DNA of 51,825 nt from Rhodospirillales bacterium RIFCSPLOWO2_02_FULL_58_16 (GTDB taxonomy: Bacteria; Pseudomonadota; Alphaproteobacteria; Rhodospirillales; 2-02-FULL-58-16): positions 45,983 through 97,807 of the forward strand of contig MIAA01000037.1 in the NCBI GenBank assembly GCA_001830425.1, read 5' to 3'. Below are positions 19,601 to 26,024 of this stretch, one piece after another (the first letter of the stretch is position 1; each line of letters opens with the position of its first letter). Under the pieces are notes generated by a model. That model had not been told where the DNA came from. It did no database searches and saw only the letters and a list, made by a program, of their open reading frames with translations. The position numbers and the translations under genes are program-made.

Positions 19601-20459
19601 TCCCGCCGTCGCCGGTCGCCGCCTCTTCCTGGGCGGTGGCGGCGGCGTTGGCGATCTGAATGGCGTCATCGAGAGAGCCGCCATTTTGCAAGGCTTCGGA
19701 CAGGGCGGCCTGGAACTCTTCCGACCCGCCAACGGCCTCATTAAGATTCTCACCGGTGGCCAAAGCGTCAAGAAGCGTGTTCCCGACCGACGCCGCCGCC
19801 GACACGGCGGCAAATCCCCCCGTAAACACGCTCTTGGCGTTGGCCAGGGCCTCCGCCGGGGTGAGGCCCTGGTTAATAGAAGAAACCAAAAGATTGGTGA
19901 AGGATTCCACCGCCGCCATCGCCTCATCGGCGGGCATTCCGCCGGCAATAGCTTCCGCCGCCGCCTTCTGGAAGACGGCCCGCATCGCCTCGGTTATTTC
20001 TCCGCCGTCGGACAGGGAAGTCAGCAGGTCTTCCAGCGCCGAGGTAAAAGCATCGCCGGGGGCAGCCGTGTCGGCAGGAGCAACGTCGCCGGGGGCAACG
20101 TCGCCGGAGGCGGCGTCTGTGGCTGCGGTCTCGGCCTGGGCGACCTGATAAGGCAAAGCGGCCTCGACGGCGGCTTTGACTCGCAGGGCGGGGATGTTTG
20201 TTCCCGACAGCGTCATCAGCGCCGGCGGAGAAACGGCCGAGAAATAACCGGAAACAACGACGGCGGAACCGTCCGCCGCCGTGATCACCAGATCGGCGCC
20301 CGACCGCTCGAAAGAGGCATGATCAAGAACCCAGTCCGGGACCACCGTTTCGGCGATCAACCCGTCCGGGCGGACAATCTTTTCATCGGCCCCCCTCGCC
20401 AAGGGTAAGTCTAACGCTACCGCCACCGACCAAAGCCTCCCCTTCGTACTGAAATTCAC
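10605..20459 (-). CDS. Giant multidomain adhesin, probable type I secretion substrate
   Basis: A 3284-aa protein starting with GTG at 20459 and lacking an N-terminal signal peptide. Order of parts, residues approximate: N-terminal module 1-110; Ala/acidic segment; five ~62-aa Ala-rich repeats 226-537; polyproline 551-619; cadherin-like 620-720; cadherin/tandem-95-like repeats 730-1490; nidogen-like domain 1492-1707; cadherin 1710-1800; more repeats to 2080; three LamG/jellyroll domains 2082-2282, 2297-2500 and 2509-2725; another repeat 2739-2861; a beta-rich segment 2869-3030; then DLDGDGVELI with three EF-hand-like loops (3033-3150). The arrangement fits a calcium-stabilised surface adhesin exported by a type I system through a C-terminal signal. 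No TolC/ABC exporter genes are in the window. There is no clear Shine-Dalgarno. Confidence 0.85.
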   Translation of the reverse strand: MNFSTKGRLWSVAVALDLPLARGADEKIVRPDGLIAETVVPDWVLDHASFERSGADLVITAADGSAVVVSGYFSAVSPPALMTLSGTNIPALRVKAAVEAALPYQVAQAETAATDAASGDVAPGDVAPADTAAPGDAFTSALEDLLTSLSDGGEITEAMRAVFQKAAAEAIAGGMPADEAMAAVESFTNLLVSSINQGLTPAEALANAKSVFTGGFAAVSAAASVGNTLLDALATGENLNEAVGGSEEFQAALSEALQNGGSLDDAIQIANAAATAQEEAATGDGGILGALATGENFNEIFGGSEEFQAALSDALEKGAAPDLAVQSANAANAAVLRAQSALSVEGDPMLAALATGDNMDMFAGGSRDFMQAMSDALQNGGSLADAVGAANAANDAVARGEAAADRGGGDPMLAALATGDNVDQVIGNSAAFQNALSDALNQGGSPAAAAQAAGAAISAFNQAASAMDQGRGDPVLAALASGQNVDSAIGGSAAFQNALSDALGNGANPAAAVAAATDISNAIASATAAVNPVTPPSGSASSPAPFVPTFAPPPPPPPPPPPPPPPPPPPVSMPVFTPPPPPPPPVYTPPPPPPPPPPVVVVLPPPPPPVVYTLKPPPANNAPTVSDFAKAGDEDNTVAFTKLNFTSAYADADGDAMSSVRVTSLAANGILKLGGVAVIVDQAIAAIDLDALTFAPTADWNGIAGFEWKGYDGEAYSGASSLVTITINAVNDAPVLDATATPVFTATNEDTTSAGKTVADLVVDASITDADGTAVEAIAVTAVDNTNGAWQYKVGSGAWTAFGTPSASAARLLDGADMVRFVPNADWHGSPTISFKAWDQTAGAAGGIADTTTSGGTTAFGATIDTAAITVTPIADTPNAVNATTDEDTQSSSGLALTRNVVDGAEVTHFKITNITGGVLYKNDGVTVVINNTFLTYAEGNAGLKFTPTANSISNGSFNFQASTGDGDGGLGGSMATATIAVNPIADTPSVTNAVTSEDTQSSTGLVLSRNAADGAEVTHFKIAGLTGGALYQNNGTTAINNGDFITYAEGHAGLRFMPTANANTTWEFTAQASTGNAAAGLGGEAVTAAITATPVNDAPVLNTAAAPVFTATNEDTTSAGKTVADLVVDGSITDVDGAAVEAIAVTAVDNINGAWQYSLDGNSWSAFGAPSITAARLLGSTDMVRFVPSANRHGSATITFKAWDKSAGAAGETANTTASGGITAFSSADDTAAITVAPIADTPTVASPTINEDTNSGAIAISRNAVDGAEITHYKITSISGGSLYSDSGYSSQIANEAFIVSAGATTNVYFRPTANSNIAGAFTAQAASTSAAAGGLGGSTAISTITVTPVNDAPAPAANTGLSVARGTVGATITNSMLRTTDVDNTSSQLTFTLGSAPSGGTLYKSGAALGNGSAFTQNDIDNNRITYTNSGGGSSDSFTFSVADGQGGAISTSTFTITPTSSQAPTAITATRPASAPSPTNVISGHSIISGLGGSSGFGETMLTRGDDGYQTIDVSSVFPGGFGFFGSTPWSAATQFHIGINGYITMGSTGDGGYVPAGISVSTRPIIAPFYLDVDTRPTSTTYNTAGNSTGSNAIYVDKDTTNGVVTVTFDDIGEYSGITTHSNAFQVRLYNKGGADFDIEFRYEDIGWSSHSGSYTSAGWSSGNGVNYSEITGSRTSAMSGLASMSNIGQAGVFYWQVRSGNVADSIGVQENSVGGVAVATLAATDATSGDVITFSLTDDANGRFVIVGNELRVAGGAVIDYETATSHTVKIRATDSSGLIYEKNLIIGVTNVVDPLVNTAPALNTAATPVFTVISEDNTASGGKTVADLVVDGSITDVDGAAVEAIAVTAVDNAHGAWQYKIGAGSWTAFGTPSASAARLLDSTDMVRFVPNADWNGAANITFKAWDKSAGTAGQTADTTAGGGATAFSALTDTASINVTAVNDAPTAANATLTLNEDASRPFSAVDFGYADVEGDALSSVRFNSQTGAGALEHNSGGVWSAVNLGGGAQSFTKADIDAGNLRFTPAANANGAGYAGFSFDVNDGAAFSATAKTLTMNVTAVNDAPVLVNNPAALTFDGVNDYGTTSGFTLNNNASFSWEFWSYRDGTSFDLALGQGASASDQGLHIGYRGVNISDNPNVFVFGFWGNDLNYTSGTDVGQWVHWAGTYDGTSNQRILYKNGAQVATDTSTGDYTGSGNLFVGNWTSGSWALFDGKLDDMRLWSDVRTGTEISENYTRQLAGNETDLLAYWRFDEGTGTTAYDLAANGGAQNLTFSGSPAWTEGSAPVERDDALVFDGVDDVVTVSGIDLANNSFSWEFWSYRTSSSGNDFIFSQGPGASMQGLHIGYSNNQFQFNFFGSDLAYADSGPNTNEWVHWAGTYDAGTNLRIIYKNGSEVTRDTATADYQGTGTLCIGNTTWPGNNFQGKIDEVRVWNVARTASEIQANMNNSLDATANANLKGYWTMNEGAGFKAFDQTANHYDGTLTNGVDFAGKMTPPNGQGNALMLDGVNDYVDLGTGVTNGRLNIGAAGAMEIWASSDVWNKTGSTNYDIFSNGINGLTNGSLYLSIHGDVGLHVRYGGTSEGGNVYVASTVSDGWTNGSWHHIAASWETVSGTTTIKLYGDGVLLGATTTTLALTQTNPAWELGKELLTSVNNASAGKLADARLWNVARTVDEIQANMNKTLVGNEANLVGNWKLDQSHGVTVDDITTTTTTNDGALVNGAGWTTPSKDAPTNAGNTVNQLVVNGSITDADGAAVEAIAVTAVDNAHGVWQYKIGAGSWTAFGAPSASAARLLDSTDMVRFVPSANWNGAATITFKAWDKSAGTAGQTADTTTSGGATAFSAATDTITFNGGGVVYDTLTTATTIQGDLGEPNTAYFGQTFTAQSTNLSSVAVGVSSPSGSLDGVDFRILVTTVTINSGEVNPVTILYESATQTVAVGSAMTEVSVSPGLSNLVIGQRYAVILDSYVARDGITGAGKVAATDPNSAEIFFYANIDAGGIRADHFTGNWAEPGGVDLALRLVDPLIVDLDGDGVELITLPETSRSFSMTPDGQYFPSGWAGPDDGFLVMDRNGNAEIDNITEMFSEFFVDGANSALQALTTMDGNHDGVIDKGDEAFSSMSIWRDANSDSITDAGELTSLGEAKIAAISLDAQGVGLQREEGVVLSQGVFKYEDGGQGDFIEAALKVATPSYANLEYITVTGGNAYKAMVLGYDAAEAAVDNFSYYLPAEPTDVAVAVDDNASIYVSDGDLVDGSIIIAVADDAANAATETLSLGMI
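11880..18262 (-). repeat. Four near-identical cadherin-like repeats inside the giant gene
   Basis: Copies of a ~140-codon unit (GKTVADLVVDGSITD ... FKAWDKSAG ... TDTA) lie at about 18262-17835, 17160-16740, 15035-14590 and 12245-11880. Long stretches of DNA are almost unchanged between them, for example the block coding for SAARLLDSTDMVRFVP. This points to recent duplication or gene conversion within the gene. Other domains separate the copies. Confidence 0.75.
18606..18808 (-). repeat. Polyproline-coding low-complexity tract
   Basis: Runs of CCG/CCT/CCC codons (GGC/GGA on the + strand) encode several long proline blocks separated by VSMPVFT, VYT and VVVVL. It joins the Ala-rich repeat region to the cadherin-like region and probably forms a stiff spacer. 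Length variation and assembly error are both likely here. Confidence 0.85.
18850..19785 (-). repeat. Five tandem ~62-codon Ala-rich repeats
   Basis: Each unit follows the plan (D)xxLAALATGxNxxxxxGGS, then xxFQxALSDALxxGGS, then an Ala/Asn-rich segment. Units start near protein residues 226, 286, 347, 410 and 473. A more degenerate related stretch lies just before them (about residues 150-225). The composition predicts alpha-helical hairpins. I do not recognise a named family. Confidence 0.75.
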
Positions 20460-20582
20460 ATTACCACAATTAAAGATAAATTGCCGTATGTTTTATCAGG
20501 ATTTCATCAGGGTAATCTTAGGCCGACGCCGGATTGGCGTCACGGCAATAACCAAGGCAAACATATCATGAACCCTATGCGA

Positions 20583-21956
20583 TCATCGCGCCGAGCGCAC
20601 GAAATCAACGAAGCGTTTGGTCCAGCGGTTGCCCTCGACATCGCGCTGGTGGATGAAACAGGCCAGCAGGTTCTTGTAGACGATGCCGTCGCGGCCTTTG
20701 CCCAGTCCTTCGCCGCGCAACATCTTGTAAGCGAAATCATAGCCGTCCCTCAGATTTTCCAGGCTCGAATAATGGAATTCGTGGGCGGGAAAGGCGCCGG
20801 GGCGGCCCTCGCCGTCAAGCAGCGGCCATGGCCCCTTCCCGGTCTCCTGCACCCGCACATAGCCCCGGCCCACGGGCCGGCGGCGCATCACCGCGTCGCC
20901 GTCGATAACTCCCGCCATTTTATGGCGGCGTTCGTTCCATTCAATTGACCTCGACAGATACATCAGTCCGCCGCATTCGGCATAGGCCGGCATTCCGCCC
21001 TCAATGGCGTCGCGGATGGCGGCCCGGAGCGGAGCATTGGCCTCCAGCGCCTCCATATGGGTTTCCGGGAAGCCGCCGCCGATGAACAGGCCGTCCACCT
21101 CGGGCAGACCTGAATCCTGCAAAGTGTTGAACTCGACCACCTCGGCGCCCGCCGCCCGCAAGCCTTCCACGTCGTCGGCGTAGTAAAAACCGAAGGCGGC
21201 GTCGCGGGCGAGGCCGATGCGTACGTCGGCGACAACGGAAGGCGAGGCTTTCCGCGAGACGCGCCGAACCGGCGCCGCCTTTTCAAGCAACCGATCAAGG
21301 TCCACCTGATCGGCCACCTGCAAGGCGATGGCGGCGATTTTTTCATTGGTCCGCAATGATTCATCAGGGGGGATCAGCCCCAGATGGCGCTCGTTTATCT
21401 CCATCTCCCGGCTGCGCCGCACCGCCCCCAGCACCGGAAGGTCGGTGTAGCGCTCAATGGCGGCTCTCAGCTTGCTCTCGTGCCGCTCCCCGGCGACTTT
21501 GTTGAGAATGACCCCGGCAAAAGGGAGGTCCGGAACAAATGCCTGACAGCCGAGCAGCAGGGAAGCGACGCCCCGCGTGATCCCCTCTGCGTCAAACACC
21601 AACGCCACCGGCGCCCCCAGCAAGGCCGCCAGCGCCGCCGTGCTGTCGCCGCCTTCGGGATCAAGGCCGTCGTGAAGGCCCTTGGACCCCTCGATCAGGC
21701 AGATATCGGCGCCGCAGGCATGGCGGCGAAAGCAGGCGCTTATCTCATCGGCGCTCATGGTGTTGTAGTCGAGATTGCGGCACGTTCCTTCGGCGGCGGC
21801 GCTCAACCACAGGGGGTCGATATAATCGGGGCCTTTCTTGAAGGGCTGCGCCTTCAGCCCGCGCCCGGCCAGCGCCGCGCACAGTCCGACGGCGACGGCG
21901 GTCTTCCCGGATGACTTGCGGGTCGCGGAAATCAGCAGTTGTGACATATTGGACAT
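20583..21956 (-). CDS. cobB: Cobyrinate a,c-diamide synthase family (CobB/CbiA-like)
   Basis: ATP- and glutamine-dependent amidation of tetrapyrrole carboxylates. This 457-aa protein has an N-terminal P-loop (SATRKSSGKTAVAVGL), the FKKGPDYIDPLWL and NLDYNTM motifs that mark the CobB/CbiA group, and a C-terminal glutamine amidotransferase domain with the nucleophile Cys in YAECGGLMYLS. The end has HEFHYS, as in the family. No other corrin genes are near; DsrN-type sulfite-reductase-cofactor amidases belong to the same family, so the exact substrate is open. Start at M1 or M4 is possible; neither has a clear Shine-Dalgarno. Confidence 0.85.
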   Translation of the reverse strand: MSNMSQLLISATRKSSGKTAVAVGLCAALAGRGLKAQPFKKGPDYIDPLWLSAAAEGTCRNLDYNTMSADEISACFRRHACGADICLIEGSKGLHDGLDPEGGDSTAALAALLGAPVALVFDAEGITRGVASLLLGCQAFVPDLPFAGVILNKVAGERHESKLRAAIERYTDLPVLGAVRRSREMEINERHLGLIPPDESLRTNEKIAAIALQVADQVDLDRLLEKAAPVRRVSRKASPSVVADVRIGLARDAAFGFYYADDVEGLRAAGAEVVEFNTLQDSGLPEVDGLFIGGGFPETHMEALEANAPLRAAIRDAIEGGMPAYAECGGLMYLSRSIEWNERRHKMAGVIDGDAVMRRRPVGRGYVRVQETGKGPWPLLDGEGRPGAFPAHEFHYSSLENLRDGYDFAYKMLRGEGLGKGRDGIVYKNLLACFIHQRDVEGNRWTKRFVDFVRSAR

Positions 21957-22045
21957 ATTAGGGACGGCCCCGGCGCAGGCAAGGGGAGTTGTCTGTCGAA
22001 GCGTCTTATGTGTAGGTTAGGGAAATTTAACCGGGAGTAATTCGG

Positions 22046-23011
22046 ATGTTTCGGGAGAAGATCAAGGTCCTTGACTGCACGATCCGCGACGGCGGGCTGA
22101 TCAACAATTACCATTTCACCGAGGATTTCGTTAAGGCGGTCTATCGCGCCGCCTGCGACGCCGGCGTTGACATCGTCGAACTGGGCAAGAAGCTGGCGGT
22201 AAGCGACGAGTACAATCGCAAGGACTACGGGGCGTGGAATTTCTGTGACGACGACGACCTCAACCGGATCGTCGGCTCCCACGAATGCGAACATCCGCCG
22301 ATGATCGCCGTGATGTTCGACGTCGGGCGGGTGAATATCGCCGGGTTGAAAGCCGCCGACCAGACGCCGGTGGGAATGATCCGCACCGCCTGTTATGTGG
22401 CCGACATCGACAAGGGTATCGATCTCGCCAGGCGCTGCAAGGACCTGGGTTATCAGACCACCATCAATATCATGGCCTCCTCGGCGTCGATCAGGACCGA
22501 TCTGATTGAGGCGCTTGAGCAGGTCAACGAAGTCAACGAAGTGGATTACCTGTATCTGGTGGATAGCTACGGCGCCTATTATTCCGAGCAGGTGACCGAT
22601 TACCTGAACCTGTATAAAAAGCACGCACCGAACAGGGAACTGGGCTTCCATGCCCACAATAATCAGCAATTGGCCTTTTCCAACACCCAGCAGGCGATTA
22701 TCGACGGGGTGAACCTGCTGGACGCCACCATCAACGGCATCGGCAGGGGAGCGGGCAACTGCAACCTGGAGCTTCTGCTGAACTTCCTGAAGAACCCCAA
22801 GTTCGACGCCCGCCCGATCTATAAGGTCATTGAGGAAGAGTTCGTCCCGCTGCGCAAGGAGATCGAATGGGGATTCAACGACCTCTACGGGATCAGCGGC
22901 TACCTCAACCAGCATCCGAGGACGGCGATGAGATGGCGGGGGAACGAGGACATGAAGGACAAATGCCACGACTTCTTCGTTCACTCCATGGACCCCGACA
23001 ACATCAAGTGA
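22046..23011 (+). CDS. HMGL/DRE-TIM-like aldolase domain protein
   Basis: A 321-aa TIM-barrel protein of the DRE-TIM metallolyase group. The metal and substrate motif DCTIRDGG is at residues 10-17 and the metal-binding GFHAHNN near 200, followed by NGIGRGAGNCNLE, typical of 4-hydroxy-2-oxovalerate aldolases. It lacks the C-terminal communication domain of DmpG and is not next to an acylating dehydrogenase, so it belongs with the 'aldolase catalytic domain-containing' proteins of uncertain substrate, often found near surface-polysaccharide genes. Metal-dependent aldol cleavage or condensation is the likely reaction. Confidence 0.7.
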   Translation: MFREKIKVLDCTIRDGGLINNYHFTEDFVKAVYRAACDAGVDIVELGKKLAVSDEYNRKDYGAWNFCDDDDLNRIVGSHECEHPPMIAVMFDVGRVNIAGLKAADQTPVGMIRTACYVADIDKGIDLARRCKDLGYQTTINIMASSASIRTDLIEALEQVNEVNEVDYLYLVDSYGAYYSEQVTDYLNLYKKHAPNRELGFHAHNNQQLAFSNTQQAIIDGVNLLDATINGIGRGAGNCNLELLLNFLKNPKFDARPIYKVIEEEFVPLRKEIEWGFNDLYGISGYLNQHPRTAMRWRGNEDMKDKCHDFFVHSMDPDNIK

Positions 23012-23065
23012 ACGCACCGGAGGCAGGGATAAGATGGCGCGACTGACGATAGTGAAGGTGAGGAT

Positions 23066-23365
23066 ATGACGGCAACCCGACGGGATGAGGTTCTTGAGAT
23101 ATTGCGCCGTCACAAGGCGGAGTTTGCCGAGCGCTATGGAATAACCGCGTTGGGAGTGTTCGGCTCGGTGGCGCGGGACGAGTCCGGGAAGAAGAGTGAT
23201 GTAGATATCGTGTTCAAGACCGATGCCCCCAACCTGTTTCGCACAGTGCGAATGAAACAGGAATTAGAGGCTTTGTTGGCCTGCCCTGTGGATGTTGTGC
23301 GGTTGCGCGAGCGCATGAACCCAAGCTTGAAAAAACGGATATTGCAGGAGGCGCGCTATGTCTGA
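23066..23365 (+). CDS. MntA-like minimal nucleotidyltransferase (antitoxin)
   Basis: A 99-aa protein with the nucleotidyltransferase motif GSX10DXD (GSVARDESGKKSDVD) and a later acidic residue in PVDVV. In characterised MntA/HepT systems this enzyme modifies a tyrosine of the HEPN toxin with AMP and silences it. The reading frame overlaps the following HEPN gene by eight bases, the standard layout. ATG 23066 is preceded by GTGAGGAT. Confidence 0.85.
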   Translation: MTATRRDEVLEILRRHKAEFAERYGITALGVFGSVARDESGKKSDVDIVFKTDAPNLFRTVRMKQELEALLACPVDVVRLRERMNPSLKKRILQEARYV

Positions 23366-23729
23366 CCCGTCTCTGTTGCGTGAGCGGCTGGAAAACGTGC
23401 TGGAGGCGCTGGAGCGGATTCCCCGGCGCTTTGCAGACATTCGATCCGCCGATGATTTTTCTCAAAGCGAGGAAGGCTATGATCGCCTGGATGCGATCTG
23501 CATGATCCTCATTGCGGTAGGCGAAGCCTTTAAGCAGATTGACCGTAAGACAGAGGGCAAACTGTTGGCGCGTTACCCGGAGGTCGAGTGGTCCGGCGTA
23601 AAAGGCGTACGGGATGTGATTGCGCATGGGTACTTTGATATTGACGCCGAAGAGGTCTTCGGCATTTGCCGAACTGACATTCCTGTCCTGATCGCCACAG
23701 TGCGCAAGATCATCGAAGAGTTGCCATAA
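23358..23729 (+). CDS. HepT-like HEPN domain protein (toxin)
   Basis: A 123-aa, all-helical DUF86/HEPN protein. The RNase motif RX4HXY is present as RDVIAHGY near residues 84-91; arginine and histidine form the HEPN catalytic site and the tyrosine is the residue modified by the MntA partner in known pairs. Translation is coupled with the upstream nucleotidyltransferase. Action as a toxin that cleaves tRNA or other RNA is inferred from family work. Confidence 0.85.
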   Translation: MSDPSLLRERLENVLEALERIPRRFADIRSADDFSQSEEGYDRLDAICMILIAVGEAFKQIDRKTEGKLLARYPEVEWSGVKGVRDVIAHGYFDIDAEEVFGICRTDIPVLIATVRKIIEELP

Positions 23730-23750
23730 TGGCCCTGCAACCAACCATAA

Positions 23751-24965
<1,215 letters not shown>

Positions 24966-25055
24966 ACGAGATTGCCGCGCCGGATGAACAGAGCGCGGTT
25001 GTGCTATCAAGAATCAGGCGACTATTGTAATATTGGCAGCCGTAAAGAATGACTC

Positions 25056-25163
25056 TAAAAATTCTCCCCCTTTCGAAGGGGGAGTTAGAGGGGGCGCCGG
25101 CGGCAGCCTCCCCTGCCCCCTCCTTCGTAAGGAGGGGAAAGCGCCGGGGCTGCCGTGGGTAAA
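25056..25163. repeat. R1 palindromic repeat doublet, copy 3 (inverted)
   Basis: The hairpins CTCCCCCtttcgaaGGGGGAG and CCCTCCTTcgtAAGGAGGG followed by AAAGCGCCGGGG are the reverse complement of the R1a-R1b arrangement at 10370-10476. The doublet occupies most of the 227-base gap between aspC and the next module. No coding potential is seen. Confidence 0.7.
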
Positions 25164-25192
25164 TGATTGAGGCCGATGCTATAAGGATTGCC

Positions 25193-25600
25193 ATGACGGA
25201 AGATATTCGCTGGAAGCAGCGCTTTGACAATCTGCAATCGGCTTATCAACGGTTACGGCGCGCCGTACAAGCCAACGCGCAAGCGCCCGATAATGACCTG
25301 TTCCAGATGGCGCTTGTCAAGGCGTTTGAAATGACGTTTGAACTGTCATGGAAAACCATGAAGGACTACCTCAAGTACAACGGCGTCGAGGTTAAACTGC
25401 CACGGGAAGTCATCAAGCAGGCTTTTGCCAATGACATCATCGCCGATGGCCAACTGTGGATAGACATGCTCGAAGACCGCAACCTGATGGCGCACACCTA
25501 TGACGAAGCCCGAGCGCTCGAAGCGGTGGACCATATTTGCCGACGCTACATGACGGGGCTGGAACAGCTTCATCAATATCTGCTCGCAAGGCTGACCTGA
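25193..25600 (+). CDS. HI0074-type nucleotidyltransferase-associated HEPN protein
   Basis: The start is set at ATG 25193, preceded by TAAGGA at a good distance; the longer frame from 25163 runs into the repeat. The 135-aa helical protein matches the HI0074 'nucleotidyltransferase substrate-binding' family. The RX4HXY motif appears as RNLMAHTY, as in HepT toxins. In this module the HEPN gene comes first and the nucleotidyltransferase second, sharing one base (TGATG). Confidence 0.85.
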   Translation: MTEDIRWKQRFDNLQSAYQRLRRAVQANAQAPDNDLFQMALVKAFEMTFELSWKTMKDYLKYNGVEVKLPREVIKQAFANDIIADGQLWIDMLEDRNLMAHTYDEARALEAVDHICRRYMTGLEQLHQYLLARLT

Positions 25601-25944
25601 TGTTCGGTTTAAGCGTGGAAACGCTGGCGGCTATCAAAGATTGCCTGCGACAATATCCCGAAATTATCTGGGCTAAAATTTACGGTTCACGCGCCAGGGG
25701 CAACCATGAACGTGGTTCGGATATTGATCTGGCTTTCAGCAGTCCTGCCGACTGCTCGGCGGACTTGCGCGAAGCGCTCGACAACCTGCCCACCCCTTAC
25801 CTGTTCGACGTGACGCATTACGAAAGCCTGAAACATAAAGGCCTGAAAGCGCACATTGACCGCGTGGGGGTGGTGTTTTATGAGCGGGGAAGTCACGCCG
25901 CCGCCCTGAAGAGCGGCCGGCAAACGAAAAAGCCGGGGTGTTAA
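25600..25944 (+). CDS. HI0073-type nucleotidyltransferase
   Basis: From ATG 25600, overlapping the preceding stop by one base, the protein is 114 aa. It contains GSRARGNHERGSDID, the GSX10DXD nucleotidyltransferase motif. Together with the preceding HI0074-like gene it forms a second HEPN/MNT module, of another subfamily and with reversed gene order compared with the module at 23.1 kb. The last ~20 residues (basic, after VGVVFYERG) may be unconserved. Confidence 0.85.
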   Translation: MFGLSVETLAAIKDCLRQYPEIIWAKIYGSRARGNHERGSDIDLAFSSPADCSADLREALDNLPTPYLFDVTHYESLKHKGLKAHIDRVGVVFYERGSHAAALKSGRQTKKPGC

Positions 25945-26024
25945 AGCCGATCATTTGCCCCACGGGCGGTAGTGCTGTAAAATACTCAGCATGGGGGAAT
26001 TGATCCCCGGAAGGGGGGGGACTC

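Noticed and set aside
19326..20408. Long + strand frame, glycine-rich
   Set aside because: It is a shadow of the Ala-rich repeats of the giant adhesin. The sense strand shows regular repeats and domain signatures.
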